A stretch of DNA of 53,869 bases, taken from positions 72,896 to 126,764 of the forward strand of contig CAJTRI010000008.1 of the NCBI GenBank assembly GCA_910578615.1, written 5' to 3'. The notes beneath the pieces are model-generated. The model ran no database searches. It was not told the DNA's origin and was given only the letters and a program-made list of their open reading frames with translations. The DNA is from an uncultured Duncaniella sp. (GTDB lineage Bacteria > Bacteroidota > Bacteroidia > Bacteroidales > Muribaculaceae). Shown here piece by piece: positions 41,312 to 50,243 of the stretch; the first letter of the stretch is position 1; each line of letters starts with the position of its first letter. The translations under genes and the position numbers were made by a program.

Positions 41312-42661
41312 ATGATTGCTCATAGTGGCCTTAGAATAAGACAGGCATCATTGGGCCAAGCCTGTATGGTGACATTCTTATTAATGGTTGTCGCATATTT
41401 TCTTCCGGCATATGGCGTGTCGGTAACATTGGCTGACATATTTTTTAAAAGGAGTGTGAATCAGTTCGGTTCAAACAGCATGTTTTCTTTGTTTGATATA
41501 TATGGAGATAACATGAGATTCACTTCTTTTTACTTCTTTGTAACCGCGTTACAGCTTGTTCTCTTTATTATTTCTATTAATCAGGATAAAATATCGGTCT
41601 TTGTCAGGTTTGTTGTTTCAGTAGCATCGTTTTATGTCATCAGCTTCCTGTTCTTGGTTATATTTGCAGCAGTTGATGTCGAGAAATCAGAAATTCTGAT
41701 GAGTGAATGGATCAACCTTAGAACATCGATAGGGATATGGATTCTTTATCTGACATTTGGTATATTTGTAATTTACTCATATGTCGAGATCTGGCTTTAT
41801 TACAAGTGGTATCCTGCGCAGACGTTGTTATGGGGTTTGTTGCCCATAATTTTTATGATAGTTTCTGCATCTTTACTGTCGTTGCTTGGGTGGTTGTTCG
41901 ATTATAGTATTAAGGTGGTATATATATCATTCTTACTTTCGTCAGGCATTATTGTCTCTGTATTTTTGTGGAAGGTCAAAACATGGAATCTTTCTCTGAG
42001 GCGTGGGGTAGCCAGAAGAAAGGATGATCCGATATATCTTGCCGGTGAGGAGTCGGAAGCCGAGAGTCTTGCAGTTGGGGCTGATGAAGGCAGCCGGCGT
42101 AATATGAAGCCATGGTTTGTAGCCGGGGGAATAGCCATGATGTGTCTCATTCTCATCCTTGTTCTGAGGGCCGGTAAGACTGACGGTATGCAAACCGATG
42201 AGGAAGACGTTGTCTCCATATCCGATATCATATCCGATATGGAGGACGATGTCGTAATGGATGAGAGTGAGGAGTTTGAATTCACTCCTAAGGCCTATGA
42301 TGACGAATATGATGGCTCTGAATCTGAATCCGAATCCTCTGAATCTGTCGAAGTCATAATCCCTATACCCGGTGCCACAGTGTTTACAGGCAAACTTGAC
42401 GGCAGGTATGAGATTGTCATGCAGTTTGCCGGCAATGGATCGGACGGTGAGTTGCAGGGTACTTACTATTATACCAAGTACAAATCGCCTATCGCGTTAA
42501 GGGGAGAACGTGACGGAAGTAATGTCACTCTTGAAGAATATACTGACGGAAATCTGACGGGACGTTTCCTCGGGTGTGTCAGCGAGTCGGGATTTGACGG
42601 AGTGTGGGAGAGTGCCGATGGTTCAAAGACGATGGACTGCACGCTCTCGGTTGTCAGATGA
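41312..42661 (+). CDS. Multipass membrane protein with acidic/SES linker and C-terminal beta domain
   Basis: This 449-residue protein has about six hydrophobic segments in residues 15-220, then a Arg/Glu-rich cytoplasmic-like loop, and a seventh segment (WFVAGGIAMMCLILILVL, about 269-286). A long acidic, Ser/Glu-rich linker (about 290-350, ESESESSES) leads to a small beta domain (about 358-449) with GKLDGRYEIVMQFAGNGSDG and TGRFLGCVSESGFDGVWESA. That domain resembles lipocalin-like or MORN-like folding but is not assigned. It is the last gene of the operon and is followed by a strong terminator. Confidence 0.75.
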   Translation: MIAHSGLRIRQASLGQACMVTFLLMVVAYFLPAYGVSVTLADIFFKRSVNQFGSNSMFSLFDIYGDNMRFTSFYFFVTALQLVLFIISINQDKISVFVRFVVSVASFYVISFLFLVIFAAVDVEKSEILMSEWINLRTSIGIWILYLTFGIFVIYSYVEIWLYYKWYPAQTLLWGLLPIIFMIVSASLLSLLGWLFDYSIKVVYISFLLSSGIIVSVFLWKVKTWNLSLRRGVARRKDDPIYLAGEESEAESLAVGADEGSRRNMKPWFVAGGIAMMCLILILVLRAGKTDGMQTDEEDVVSISDIISDMEDDVVMDESEEFEFTPKAYDDEYDGSESESESSESVEVIIPIPGATVFTGKLDGRYEIVMQFAGNGSDGELQGTYYYTKYKSPIALRGERDGSNVTLEEYTDGNLTGRFLGCVSESGFDGVWESADGSKTMDCTLSVVR

Positions 42662-42700
42662 CATGACGGACTGATATCGCCGGTTCAGTGAGATATTTTC

Positions 42701-42764
42701 GGCCCGTGAGGGAGGATAGGCAATTGAAAAATTTGCCGATTCTCTTTCACGGGCCCCCGTTTTT
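42701..42764 (+). terminator. Terminator of the lipoprotein-TonB operon
   Basis: GGCCCGTGA at 42701-42709 pairs with TCACGGGCC at 42747-42755, continued inward by GAGGGAGGATAGGCAA with TTTGCCGATTCTCTTTC (some mismatches). CCCGTTTTTAG follows. Confidence 0.7.
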
Positions 42765-42779
42765 AGTTATTTTTACAGC

Positions 42780-45254
42780 ATGATTTTTGCCGAAGTCCTT
42801 TTGCCGGTTCCCATTCAGGGAACTTTCACTTACCGTGTGCCTGTGGAGATGCAGCGTTCGCTGCGTGTCGGCCACCGTGTCATAGTGCCGTTCGGGCGCC
42901 GGAAGTCTTACACCGGCATTGTGTCTGCACTTACTCCGGTGGAACCGCAGGGATATGAGGTAAAGGAGATCGTTATGAAGATTGACGATGCTCCGATTGT
43001 GCGCCATCCGCAACTAAAATTCTGGAACTGGGTTGCCGATTACTATCTGTGCACGCCGGGAGATGTCATGAAGGCCGCAGTCCCTGCCGGACTCAAAATA
43101 GAGAGTGAGACATTTATTTCTCCCGTAGCCGGATGGGAGGAGGATGCTTCCGACCGTCTCTCGCCCAGAGAGAGCGTGCTGCTCGAAGCCCTCCTTGCAT
43201 CAGGTGAGAAGAAGGTGATGCTTGACGCCCTTGCCCGCAAGACAGGCATACCGGCGGTAGGGCCGGCTGTCAATTCGCTGCTTGCGCGCGGGGCGGTGAT
43301 GATTTCAGAAAATCTTGTAGAGCGTTATCATCCGCGTAAAGAGACCTTTGTTTCCGTTGCTGCTGAAAGGGGTGACGGCGGTAGGCTTCATGAGCTTTTT
43401 GACTCCGTAAAGAGGGGATCGCGACAGGAGGCTGCACTTATCGCCCTCATAGAGATGTCGGGGTTTATGAAACAGGCTGTGGAAACACCGTTGGAGGTGA
43501 CCCGCGCGCAGCTTATGGAGCGTGCGGGTGTGACGTCGACGGTAGTGTCCGCTATGGGTAAGAAGGGGATTGTCAATATCTACAAGAAAGATGTCGGGCG
43601 TTTCTCTTTTGCCGGGACGGCCAGTGGGACGCTCCCGGAACTTTCGGATGCGCAGAAGGAGGCTCTTGACGCCGTGCACAAATCGTGGCTCGGTCATCCT
43701 GTCACGCTGCTCCATGGGGTGACGTCAAGCGGCAAGACGGAGATATACATCCATCTGATAGATTATGCCATGCGCAACGGACGTCAAGTCCTGTTCCTTG
43801 TCCCTGAGATCGCGCTGACAACACAGCTGACGGCACGTCTTCAACGAGTGTTCGGCGAAAAGGTTATCATATACCATTCCAAATTTTCCGATAGTGAGAG
43901 GGTGGAGATATGGAAGAAGATGCTGGACTCTTCCGAGCCTTGTGTGGTCATTGGCGCGAGATCGGGTGTCTTTCTTCCGTTCGGTTCGCTTGGACTTGTC
44001 ATTGTGGACGAGGAGCATGAGTCGGCCTACAAACAGCAGGATCCGGCCCCGCGCTACAATGCCCGTGACGCAGCCATAGTGCTTGCCTCTATGCATGGAG
44101 CCAAAACATTGCTCGGGAGTGCCACTCCGGCGGTCGACACATATTGGAAGGCTCTCAACGGGAGGTTCGGACTAGTAAGTCTCACAGAGCGTTTTGGCGG
44201 CATGTCGTTGCCGAGGATGGAACTTGTGGATATGACAGAGGCGCGTAAGAAAGGGGAGGTGTCCGGCATATTCTCGTCCACGACAAGACGTCTGGTCAAC
44301 ACGGCCCTTGCGGAAGGGCATCAGGCCATATTGTTTCTCAACCGGCGCGGCTATGCCCCTGTGGCGCGTTGCAGACAGTGCGGATATGTCCCGAAATGTG
44401 ACCGATGTGATGTCTCGCTTACCTATCACCGGCGTTTCGACAAACTCGTATGCCATTACTGCGGGACTCCTTATGCCGTCCCGGAGGTGTGTCCGGCATG
44501 TAAGGAGCCGGGCATAGAGGTGCTGGGCTATGGTACAGAGCGGATAGAGGAGGAAGTGGAAGGCTTTTTCCCCGATGCCACGATGTTAAGGATGGATCTT
44601 GACACTACCCGGTCAAAGGATGGATATGACCGTATAATAGATGATTTTTCGGCAGGAAAGGCCCAGATATTGGTGGGGACGCAGATGGTCACGAAAGGAC
44701 TTGATTTCGGCAACGTCACCGTTGTGGGTGTTGTGAATGCCGATGCTGTGATTAATTTTCCCGACTTTCGCTCCTCGGAGAGGGCTTTCAATATGATAGA
44801 GCAGGTGGCAGGACGTGCCGGACGCAAGAACAGTGACGGCGTTGTCTCGATACAGACCTATTCTCCCGCCCATCCGCTCTTCCCGTTTATTCTTTCCCAT
44901 GACTACCTGGGATTTTATGGGCACGAGATAGCCGAGCGCGAGCGTTACAGCTATCCGCCGTTTGTCAGGGTGATATATATTTATGTGAAACACAAGGATC
45001 CGGCACGTGTGGCTGTCGTAGCTGCGGACATGGCGGAGAGGATGCGCCGGCTTCTTGGCAATCGTGTCAGCGGGCCGGAAGAACCGTCGGTGGCCAGAAT
45101 ACAGACACTCTATATACGCCGCATAATGCTCAAAATCGAGACAAACGCCTCGATTTCGAAGGTCAAAGAACTGTTTCGTGATGTGAGGATAGAGATGGCT
45201 AACGGTGGCAGGCTCTCAGGGGCGACGGTCTATTGTGACGTTGACCCAATGTAG
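42780..45254 (+). CDS. priA: Primosomal protein N' (PriA helicase)
   Basis: This 824-residue 3'-5' helicase reloads the replisome at stalled forks. Order: N-terminal DNA-binding domain (about 1-105, MIFAEVLLPVPIQGTFTYRVP), a winged-helix region, Walker A GVTSSGKTEIYIHL (about residue 315), the DEEH box (VIVDEEHESAYKQQD), GSATPAVDTYW, and the zinc module with four paired Cys (CRQCGYVPKCDRCDVS and CHYCGTPYAVPEVCPAC). Last come motif V/VI LVGTQMVTKGLDF and QVAGRAGRKNSDG. All core motifs are intact. Its 3' end overlaps the vanZ-like gene on the other strand by 39 nt. Confidence 0.97.
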   Translation: MIFAEVLLPVPIQGTFTYRVPVEMQRSLRVGHRVIVPFGRRKSYTGIVSALTPVEPQGYEVKEIVMKIDDAPIVRHPQLKFWNWVADYYLCTPGDVMKAAVPAGLKIESETFISPVAGWEEDASDRLSPRESVLLEALLASGEKKVMLDALARKTGIPAVGPAVNSLLARGAVMISENLVERYHPRKETFVSVAAERGDGGRLHELFDSVKRGSRQEAALIALIEMSGFMKQAVETPLEVTRAQLMERAGVTSTVVSAMGKKGIVNIYKKDVGRFSFAGTASGTLPELSDAQKEALDAVHKSWLGHPVTLLHGVTSSGKTEIYIHLIDYAMRNGRQVLFLVPEIALTTQLTARLQRVFGEKVIIYHSKFSDSERVEIWKKMLDSSEPCVVIGARSGVFLPFGSLGLVIVDEEHESAYKQQDPAPRYNARDAAIVLASMHGAKTLLGSATPAVDTYWKALNGRFGLVSLTERFGGMSLPRMELVDMTEARKKGEVSGIFSSTTRRLVNTALAEGHQAILFLNRRGYAPVARCRQCGYVPKCDRCDVSLTYHRRFDKLVCHYCGTPYAVPEVCPACKEPGIEVLGYGTERIEEEVEGFFPDATMLRMDLDTTRSKDGYDRIIDDFSAGKAQILVGTQMVTKGLDFGNVTVVGVVNADAVINFPDFRSSERAFNMIEQVAGRAGRKNSDGVVSIQTYSPAHPLFPFILSHDYLGFYGHEIAERERYSYPPFVRVIYIYVKHKDPARVAVVAADMAERMRRLLGNRVSGPEEPSVARIQTLYIRRIMLKIETNASISKVKELFRDVRIEMANGGRLSGATVYCDVDPM

Positions 45255-45620
45255 GGCCATGCATACGGGGACTGCGACAAAGGCACCGAGAGTGTTGGCA
45301 AGCACATCGTATATGTCATTTCCTGTGCGTCCGAGGTGCATGGAATATTGAAGCCACTCTACAAGAGCGCCTAACATGGTGCTGCATAGCGCCGTCAGCA
45401 ATGCGCCGGTCGGATTCAGAGGCTTGCGAAATCTCCATCTGTCGTAGATGAATGTGCCTGTCAGACCGCCGAACATCATGAAGTGGGCCACTTTGTCGGC
45501 TCCCGCAAAAAGCGGTAGTTCCTCGTCTCCGAAAGGTTTTGGGAGAAGTGTGAGATAGAGTATGAGTATGATTACTGCCATCGTGGGCTGGTAGGGCGGT
45601 ATCTCTCTCAGTTTAAGCAT
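45216..45620 (-). CDS. VanZ-like membrane protein
   Basis: This 134-residue protein has three to four membrane segments. It carries the VanZ-family pattern FAGADKVAHFMMFGGLTGTF (Lys-x-x-His in the second segment) and EWLQYSMHLGRTGNDIYDVL. VanZ proteins of this kind have poorly defined roles; the name comes from low-level teicoplanin resistance, which should not be inferred here. The gene ends 39 nt inside the 3' end of priA on the opposite strand. Confidence 0.85.
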   Translation of the reverse strand: MLKLREIPPYQPTMAVIILILYLTLLPKPFGDEELPLFAGADKVAHFMMFGGLTGTFIYDRWRFRKPLNPTGALLTALCSTMLGALVEWLQYSMHLGRTGNDIYDVLANTLGAFVAVPVCMALHWVNVTIDRRP

Positions 45621-45641
45621 TGGTTTTGGGTGGAAATTATA

Positions 45642-45670
45642 TATGGGGATGTGGCAGGCACACCCCCATA
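45642..45670 (-). terminator. Hairpin after the DUF3332 gene
   Basis: TATGGGG and CCCCATA form the base of a stem extended by TGTG/CACA, 19 bp past the stop. TATAATTTCC follows on the minus strand. Confidence 0.6.
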
Positions 45671-45688
45671 CAGGTTGTGAACGCTTCT

Positions 45689-46240
45689 TTATCGTGCGGC
45701 CCAGAGGTCGGCGGAGTTGGCTATGGCGCGGTAGGCGAGAAGTCCGTCATCGGAAAGCTCGACCTCTACCATTTTCCCGTCGGTACCGGGCATGAGGACG
45801 TGGCTGTCGTCCACGAAGGTCATAAAGTCAGCTGACTCGCCTGACGGCAGAGCCACAGACCACGTCTGGGAGGCCATGTCGAAATCAAGGCGCACCTCGG
45901 TTCCGTCATTCTCTGATGTAATGGTGTAGCCTTTGCCGTCACATTCCACCATGTAGCGGCCATCCTGTCCGTCAATCACCTTCTTGCCTGATGCCATGGG
46001 GTTGCTGCCGCTCCAAAACTCGATGGAGTTGATGACGAGGAGGTCGGCAAGCGCGGATACCTCATAGACCGGAAGGATCCAGAAACCGATGAACACAAGT
46101 TCATTGACCACTTTGCCTCCTACACTTCTGTTCCAGGCGAGAAGCTTGTTGGTCAGGGTGAAACTTCCGATGCATGACGTTGTGAGCATGGAGCCTGAGA
46201 GAAGGAGGGCAAGAGCGACGGGAAGAAAATTCTTTTTCAT
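45689..46240 (-). CDS. DUF3332 lipoprotein
   Basis: This 183-residue protein starts at the ATG at 46240 (MKKNFLPVALALLLSGSMLTTSC), with a lipobox and Cys near residue 23. The DUF3332 pattern follows: CIGSFTLTNKLLAWNRSVGG, NELVFIGFWILPVYEVSALADL and INSIEFWSGSNP. Members are small envelope lipoproteins common in Bacteroidetes and Vibrio, of unknown function. The second hydrophobic segment (about 45-70) may insert into the membrane. It lies 13 bp downstream of the transglycosylase gene and probably shares its transcript. The 18-residue extension of the maximal frame is rejected. Confidence 0.88.
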   Translation of the reverse strand: MKKNFLPVALALLLSGSMLTTSCIGSFTLTNKLLAWNRSVGGKVVNELVFIGFWILPVYEVSALADLLVINSIEFWSGSNPMASGKKVIDGQDGRYMVECDGKGYTITSENDGTEVRLDFDMASQTWSVALPSGESADFMTFVDDSHVLMPGTDGKMVEVELSDDGLLAYRAIANSADLWAAR

Positions 46241-46253
46241 TTGTTTACTTCTA

Positions 46254-47642
46254 TTATGTTTTGGTTTTGGCTTTGGCGTAATATGAATAGACACGGTTTA
46301 CGTAGTCATAGGTCTCGCGACCTCGGGAATATCCGAATTTTACTACCGGGTCTTTGTAATATCTTGGATTGGATTTCCATAGGATGGCTTTTGCAACGTT
46401 GTTGTCCCATTTCTGAGGGTCAAGTCCGTGTTTTTTTGCGAGGGCCATGGCATCGAGCACGTGGCCGAGTCCTGAGTTGTAGGATGCGATGACGAACTTC
46501 TTCCTCTCGTTCTCGTCAGGCACCTTTGTGGAAAGCTGTTTGTCGAGGTCGCGCAGGAATTTAAGCGCTGTCTCTATCGCCACCTCGTTTTTCATCACAG
46601 ACTTTCCTGACTGCCCGTAACCTCTTGCCGTGCGCGGCATGATCTGCATCAGTCCTCGTGCCCCTGCCCACGAGACGGCTGTGGAATCGAATTTGCTTTC
46701 CACCCATGCCTGTGAGGCCAGCAGTTTCCAGTCCCATCCGTAGTTGGCAGCGTGGCGTTTGAAGAGATGGTCGAAAGGCGACACTCGGCTGCCGGCTATG
46801 TTGAAACGGCTGTTGCCCGGTTCGTTCTTGCTCATCTCGAAATATCTTTTGAGGAGCATGGCCTGTTCGCTGCGGGGTGAGTCTTCGTTGAGCCAGGCAT
46901 CGATACTGTCCCCGAGCCATTTTCGGTCAGGCGCCACGGCCCATCCTGACCGTTGTTCGAAGCTGAGCGGAAGAGTGATGTCGAGATCGGCGTAGTAGGT
47001 TTTGTTGATACGGGCTATGTCGCTGTCAACCACTGTCAGTGGGATATCCCCGTTGCTCACCATAGCTATGAGGTCTTCGGTGATGAGGGTGTCGCGGTTG
47101 ACAGGGTGGATCCTGATTCCTCCTCCAAGTTCCTCGTTGAGATTGGTGATGCGGGCCTCGTATTTTGAACCGGCTTCGACATAGACATCCTTTCCTACGA
47201 GGTCGGTGACATCGGTAATCAGTTCTTCCTCACCCCTGCGGGGTTGAACGAGCACCTGTGTGGTGATATTTTCCGGGCCGCAGGCCACCACTTTTTCCTT
47301 GTATTCGGCAGTGACTGGCACCTCGTAGGCTATAAGGTCTACCTTGCCTGAATCAAGAAGCTCTATGGCTCGCGAGAGGGATGGTGCGATGTCGAAGTCC
47401 AGAACCATTTCCTTGTCAACAGCAAGCGCGGTGACGAGCTCGTAGTCATAGCCCATCTCCTGTCCTCGGTAGATGAAGTATGATTCGGGGCTGTACAGCG
47501 TGGCGACGCGCAATGTGTCGGGCCATACGTGTATGGTGTCTGTTTCAGAATCCGTTCCTTCTTTTCCACAGGATATTACGGAAAGCGCGGTCAGTGACGG
47601 AAGCAGTATGAGGGCCGGGATTATGGTGAAGAGCTTTTTCAT
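46254..47642 (-). CDS. MltF-like lytic transglycosylase lipoprotein
   Basis: This 462-residue protein starts at the ATG at 47642 (MKKLFTIIPALILLPS), with a lipobox ISC. The N-terminal part (about 45-275) is a solute-binding type 3 domain (DTLRVATLYSPESYFIYRGQ, then MGYDYELVTALAVDKE). The C-terminal part (about 300-462) is an SLT lysozyme-like domain with the catalytic Glu in SQAWVESKFDSTAV and GARGLMQIMPRTARGYG. This layout is that of MltF, a peptidoglycan lytic transglycosylase regulated by its binding domain. It lies 80 bp after purM, with a hairpin between. Confidence 0.92.
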   Translation of the reverse strand: MKKLFTIIPALILLPSLTALSVISCGKEGTDSETDTIHVWPDTLRVATLYSPESYFIYRGQEMGYDYELVTALAVDKEMVLDFDIAPSLSRAIELLDSGKVDLIAYEVPVTAEYKEKVVACGPENITTQVLVQPRRGEEELITDVTDLVGKDVYVEAGSKYEARITNLNEELGGGIRIHPVNRDTLITEDLIAMVSNGDIPLTVVDSDIARINKTYYADLDITLPLSFEQRSGWAVAPDRKWLGDSIDAWLNEDSPRSEQAMLLKRYFEMSKNEPGNSRFNIAGSRVSPFDHLFKRHAANYGWDWKLLASQAWVESKFDSTAVSWAGARGLMQIMPRTARGYGQSGKSVMKNEVAIETALKFLRDLDKQLSTKVPDENERKKFVIASYNSGLGHVLDAMALAKKHGLDPQKWDNNVAKAILWKSNPRYYKDPVVKFGYSRGRETYDYVNRVYSYYAKAKTKT

Positions 47643-47680
47643 CGGGAGAGAGGTTTGTTGATTTGTGTCCTGGGACAGGA

Positions 47681-47716
47681 TGTCATGGAAGCCGGAGTGC
47701 CCCGGCTTCCATGACA
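47681..47716 (-). other. Perfect hairpin between purM and the mltF-like gene
   Basis: TGTCATGGAAGCCGG and CCGGCTTCCATGACA form a 15-bp perfect stem with a 6-nt loop, 6 bp past the purM stop. It has no T run on the minus strand, so it may stabilise the purM mRNA end or attenuate readthrough. Confidence 0.55.
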
Positions 47717-47722
47717 ATTGTT

Positions 47723-48889
47723 TTAATATTCGAATGTGCCGTTCTCGGTTGAAATGGTGAGGTGGTTGGCGGGAGCGTTCTCCACACGGCCTACGATGCG
47801 GGCGGGGATTCCGAAACTTTCAGAGATGGATATCACCTCGTCGGCATGTGAGGGAGCAACATAGATTTCCATGCGATGGCCCATGTTGAATACCTTGTAC
47901 ATCTCGCTCCACGGTGTGCCGCTCTGTTCGCGTATGAGCGAGAACAGTGGCGGTGTGGGGAAGAGATTGTCCTTTATGACGTGTTTGCCTTCAACGAAGT
48001 GCATAACCTTGGTCTGCGCGCCGCCTGTACAGTGGATCATTCCGTCTATGGCAGGGCGCATCTCGTTGAGCAGTTTCTTGATAACTGGGGCGTAGGTGCG
48101 GGTAGGGGAGAGGACGAGCTGTCCGGCAGTGAGTCCTGTACCCTCTACGATGTCGGTGAGTTTTTTCGAGCCTGAGTATACGAGGTCTTCCGGAACGGCG
48201 GCATCGTAGGTCTCGGGATATTTTTCGGCAAGGTATTTGGCGAAAACGTCATGTCTGGCCGATGTAAGACCGTTGCTGCCCATGCCGCCGTTGTAGCGGT
48301 CTTCATATGTAGCCTGTCCGAATGACGCGAGACCCACTATCACATCACCGTCCTTGATGTTGGCGTTGTCTATGACGTCGGCACGCTTCATGCGGCAGGT
48401 TACGGTCGAGTCTACGATTATGGTGCGGACGAGGTCGCCCACGTCGGCGGTCTCTCCGCCGGTGGAATATATGCCTACCCCCATGTCACGGAGTGTGGAG
48501 AGGAGTTCTTCCGTGCCGTTGATTATAGCCGAGATAACTTCGCCGGGTATGAGGTTCTTGTTGCGCCCGATGGTTGAGGAAACAAGTATGTTGTCTGTGG
48601 CTCCCACACAGAGGAGGTCGTCAGTGTTCATGACGATGGCGTCTTGGGCTATTCCGCGCCACACGCCGAGGTCTCCCGTCTCTCGCCAGTAGGCATATGC
48701 GAGTGACGACTTTGTGCCGGCACCGTCGGCATGCATGATGTTGCACATCTCGGGGTCGCCTCCGAGAATGTCGGGGATTATTTTACAGAATGCGTGGGGA
48801 TAGAGTCCTTTGTCTACGTTTTTTATAGCGTTGTGGACATCTTCCTTGGAGGCTGAGACTCCTCGGAGGTTATAGCGCCGGTCACTCAT
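47723..48889 (-). CDS. purM: Phosphoribosylformylglycinamidine cyclo-ligase (AIR synthase)
   Basis: This 388-residue enzyme closes the imidazole ring in purine synthesis, using ATP to convert FGAM to AIR. The PurM/PurL-type fold is shown by MHADGAGTKSSLAYAYWRET, DAIVMNTDDLLCVGATDN, YSTGGETADVGDLVRT and GLASFGQATYEDRYNGGMGS. The C-terminal part contains MIHCTGGAQTKVMHFVEG and VFNMGHRMEIYV. It is longer than E. coli PurM (345) and starts with MSDRRYNLRGVSASKEDVHN, the form usual in Bacteroidetes. No other pur genes are near. Confidence 0.93.
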   Translation of the reverse strand: MSDRRYNLRGVSASKEDVHNAIKNVDKGLYPHAFCKIIPDILGGDPEMCNIMHADGAGTKSSLAYAYWRETGDLGVWRGIAQDAIVMNTDDLLCVGATDNILVSSTIGRNKNLIPGEVISAIINGTEELLSTLRDMGVGIYSTGGETADVGDLVRTIIVDSTVTCRMKRADVIDNANIKDGDVIVGLASFGQATYEDRYNGGMGSNGLTSARHDVFAKYLAEKYPETYDAAVPEDLVYSGSKKLTDIVEGTGLTAGQLVLSPTRTYAPVIKKLLNEMRPAIDGMIHCTGGAQTKVMHFVEGKHVIKDNLFPTPPLFSLIREQSGTPWSEMYKVFNMGHRMEIYVAPSHADEVISISESFGIPARIVGRVENAPANHLTISTENGTFEY

Positions 48890-48922
48890 AAATAAGTATA
48901 CGTGTTTAGTTGAAATTTATCG

Positions 48923-48954
48923 CAAAGTTACTAATTTTCCTCCCAATAATCAAA
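48923..48954 (-). promoter_or_regulatory. Promoter of purM
   Basis: Minus strand TTTG at 48951-48954 and TAACTTTG at 48923-48930 with 20 bp between. The -33 element overlaps the stop codon of the upstream stress-protein gene (48950-48952). Confidence 0.65.
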
Positions 48955-50077
48955 CGGGAATGGAGAGTAACGGAGTATCGGCGTGGAATAACAGTCTGTG
49001 GGCGAGAGTGGGGCTGAACAGCCGGGCGAAGATATTGCGTTTGCGGGTGCCGACGACGATTATGTCTACCGTGTGGTGTGCGGCTATCCGCTCATAGTCT
49101 TCCACCGGGTTGCTGAGTGACAGTGGTGAGAGCGAGAATGTGTAGGCCGGATAATGTTCCTTGCAATAGGACAGGAGTTTAGGCGCGGTTTGGGAGGCTC
49201 CTTTTTCAGGAAGCGAGACAAGTGTCACGTCCAGCGCCATGTCTGGCAGGAGTCGGTAGAGGGCATCGAGTGTGAGAATATCATCCTGGCGGGACGAGGC
49301 GAAGAAGACCACGTGGAGTATGTCGGTGTCCTTCGGTATCGAGGCACTTTCGGGGACGGTGAGGATGGTGCTCCGGCATGAGTCGAGTACTTCGGCCGCC
49401 ACACTGCCGAAAAAGTTCCGATTGGTGTCGTCAGTACCCTTTGTTCCCATCACTATGAGCAGCGGGTGATGGCTTTCGGCATATTCGTCCACGGTCTCTT
49501 CGGGTAGTCCGTCAATGATCTCGGAATCGAATTTGACCGGCGGCACTATCCCGTCCTTGATTTTTTCCCGCAGACGTTGTTCGAAGTCATCCATCTGTTC
49601 CCGGGCCGCCTGTGAGATTTCTTTCTCTGCCTCCATTTCGCCTACTATGTCGGCTCCCGGTTCGAAGTCGAGGGTTTCTGAAAGCTGCATAGAGGCACGG
49701 GCTGAGAAGACAGGGTCGATAAACGAGTGGAGCAGGTGGACTGAGGCGCTGTGTAGGTAGGCTATACGCATAGCGACCATTGAGGCTTTGAACGAGTTTT
49801 CGGAGAAGTCTACTGGTACCAGCACCACACTTCCGTCTCCGTTATCTCCGTCCGTATCCTGTGCAGGGGTGAAGATTTCGGCGTTTTCCACAATCCTGAG
49901 TGCGAGAGGCAGGTCGCTTTCGCTAATTCTCACCCTGACACCAGATGAAATGGACGGGTTGGTGAGATTTACGTTTTGTAGCGACACCCTGACACCCTGG
50001 GCTTCCAGAAGGTTTTTCATGCGCTGGGCACGTTCAAAGGTGTGGATGGCTATGGTGATGAGTCGGTCGGTTGCCAT
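48950..50077 (-). CDS. Tandem universal stress protein with N-terminal signal-transducing domain
   Basis: This 375-residue cytosolic protein has three parts. Residues 1-70 (LITIAIHTFERAQRMKNLLE, ending LALRIVENAEIF) look like a DUF2007-type putative signal-transducing domain. Residues 83-245 are a UspA domain with VLVPVDFSENSFKASMVAMR and the ATP-binding type GTKGTDDTNRNFFGS. Residues 255-375 are a second, more divergent UspA domain (VDIIVVGTRKRNIFARLFSP). Role in stress survival is known only at family level. It is flanked by a strong hairpin upstream and the purM promoter downstream. Confidence 0.88.
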   Translation of the reverse strand: MATDRLITIAIHTFERAQRMKNLLEAQGVRVSLQNVNLTNPSISSGVRVRISESDLPLALRIVENAEIFTPAQDTDGDNGDGSVVLVPVDFSENSFKASMVAMRIAYLHSASVHLLHSFIDPVFSARASMQLSETLDFEPGADIVGEMEAEKEISQAAREQMDDFEQRLREKIKDGIVPPVKFDSEIIDGLPEETVDEYAESHHPLLIVMGTKGTDDTNRNFFGSVAAEVLDSCRSTILTVPESASIPKDTDILHVVFFASSRQDDILTLDALYRLLPDMALDVTLVSLPEKGASQTAPKLLSYCKEHYPAYTFSLSPLSLSNPVEDYERIAAHHTVDIIVVGTRKRNIFARLFSPTLAHRLLFHADTPLLSIPV

Positions 50078-50156
50078 GCTGAATGGGAATTGATGAAATA
50101 TGTGGGGAGCTTGTCGGATATTTTTCAGGCTCTTGACAGGCTCTGATTAATAAAAC

Positions 50157-50211
50157 GACCGAAAGGGAAAAAAGTTACTCCTTGCCAGGCACTTTTTTAA
50201 CCCTTTCGGTC
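50157..50211 (-). terminator. Terminator of the HTH-protein gene
   Basis: GACCGAAAGGG pairs with CCCTTTCGGTC, extended by AAAAAAGT with ACTTTTTT. On the minus strand it is followed by CGTTTTATTAATC. It starts 33 bp past the stop of the small HTH gene and sits ahead of the stress-protein gene. Confidence 0.75.
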
Positions 50212-50243
50212 TGTATTTTCTTGATGTGGGTACGAGGCTTTTC

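Noticed and set aside
43388..44456. Minus-strand frames within priA
   Set aside because: They oppose intact PriA helicase motifs and have no independent support.
45216..45620. Glycopeptide resistance from a VanZ-like gene
   Set aside because: VanZ-like membrane proteins are widespread and mostly unrelated to resistance; no vanHAX genes are present.
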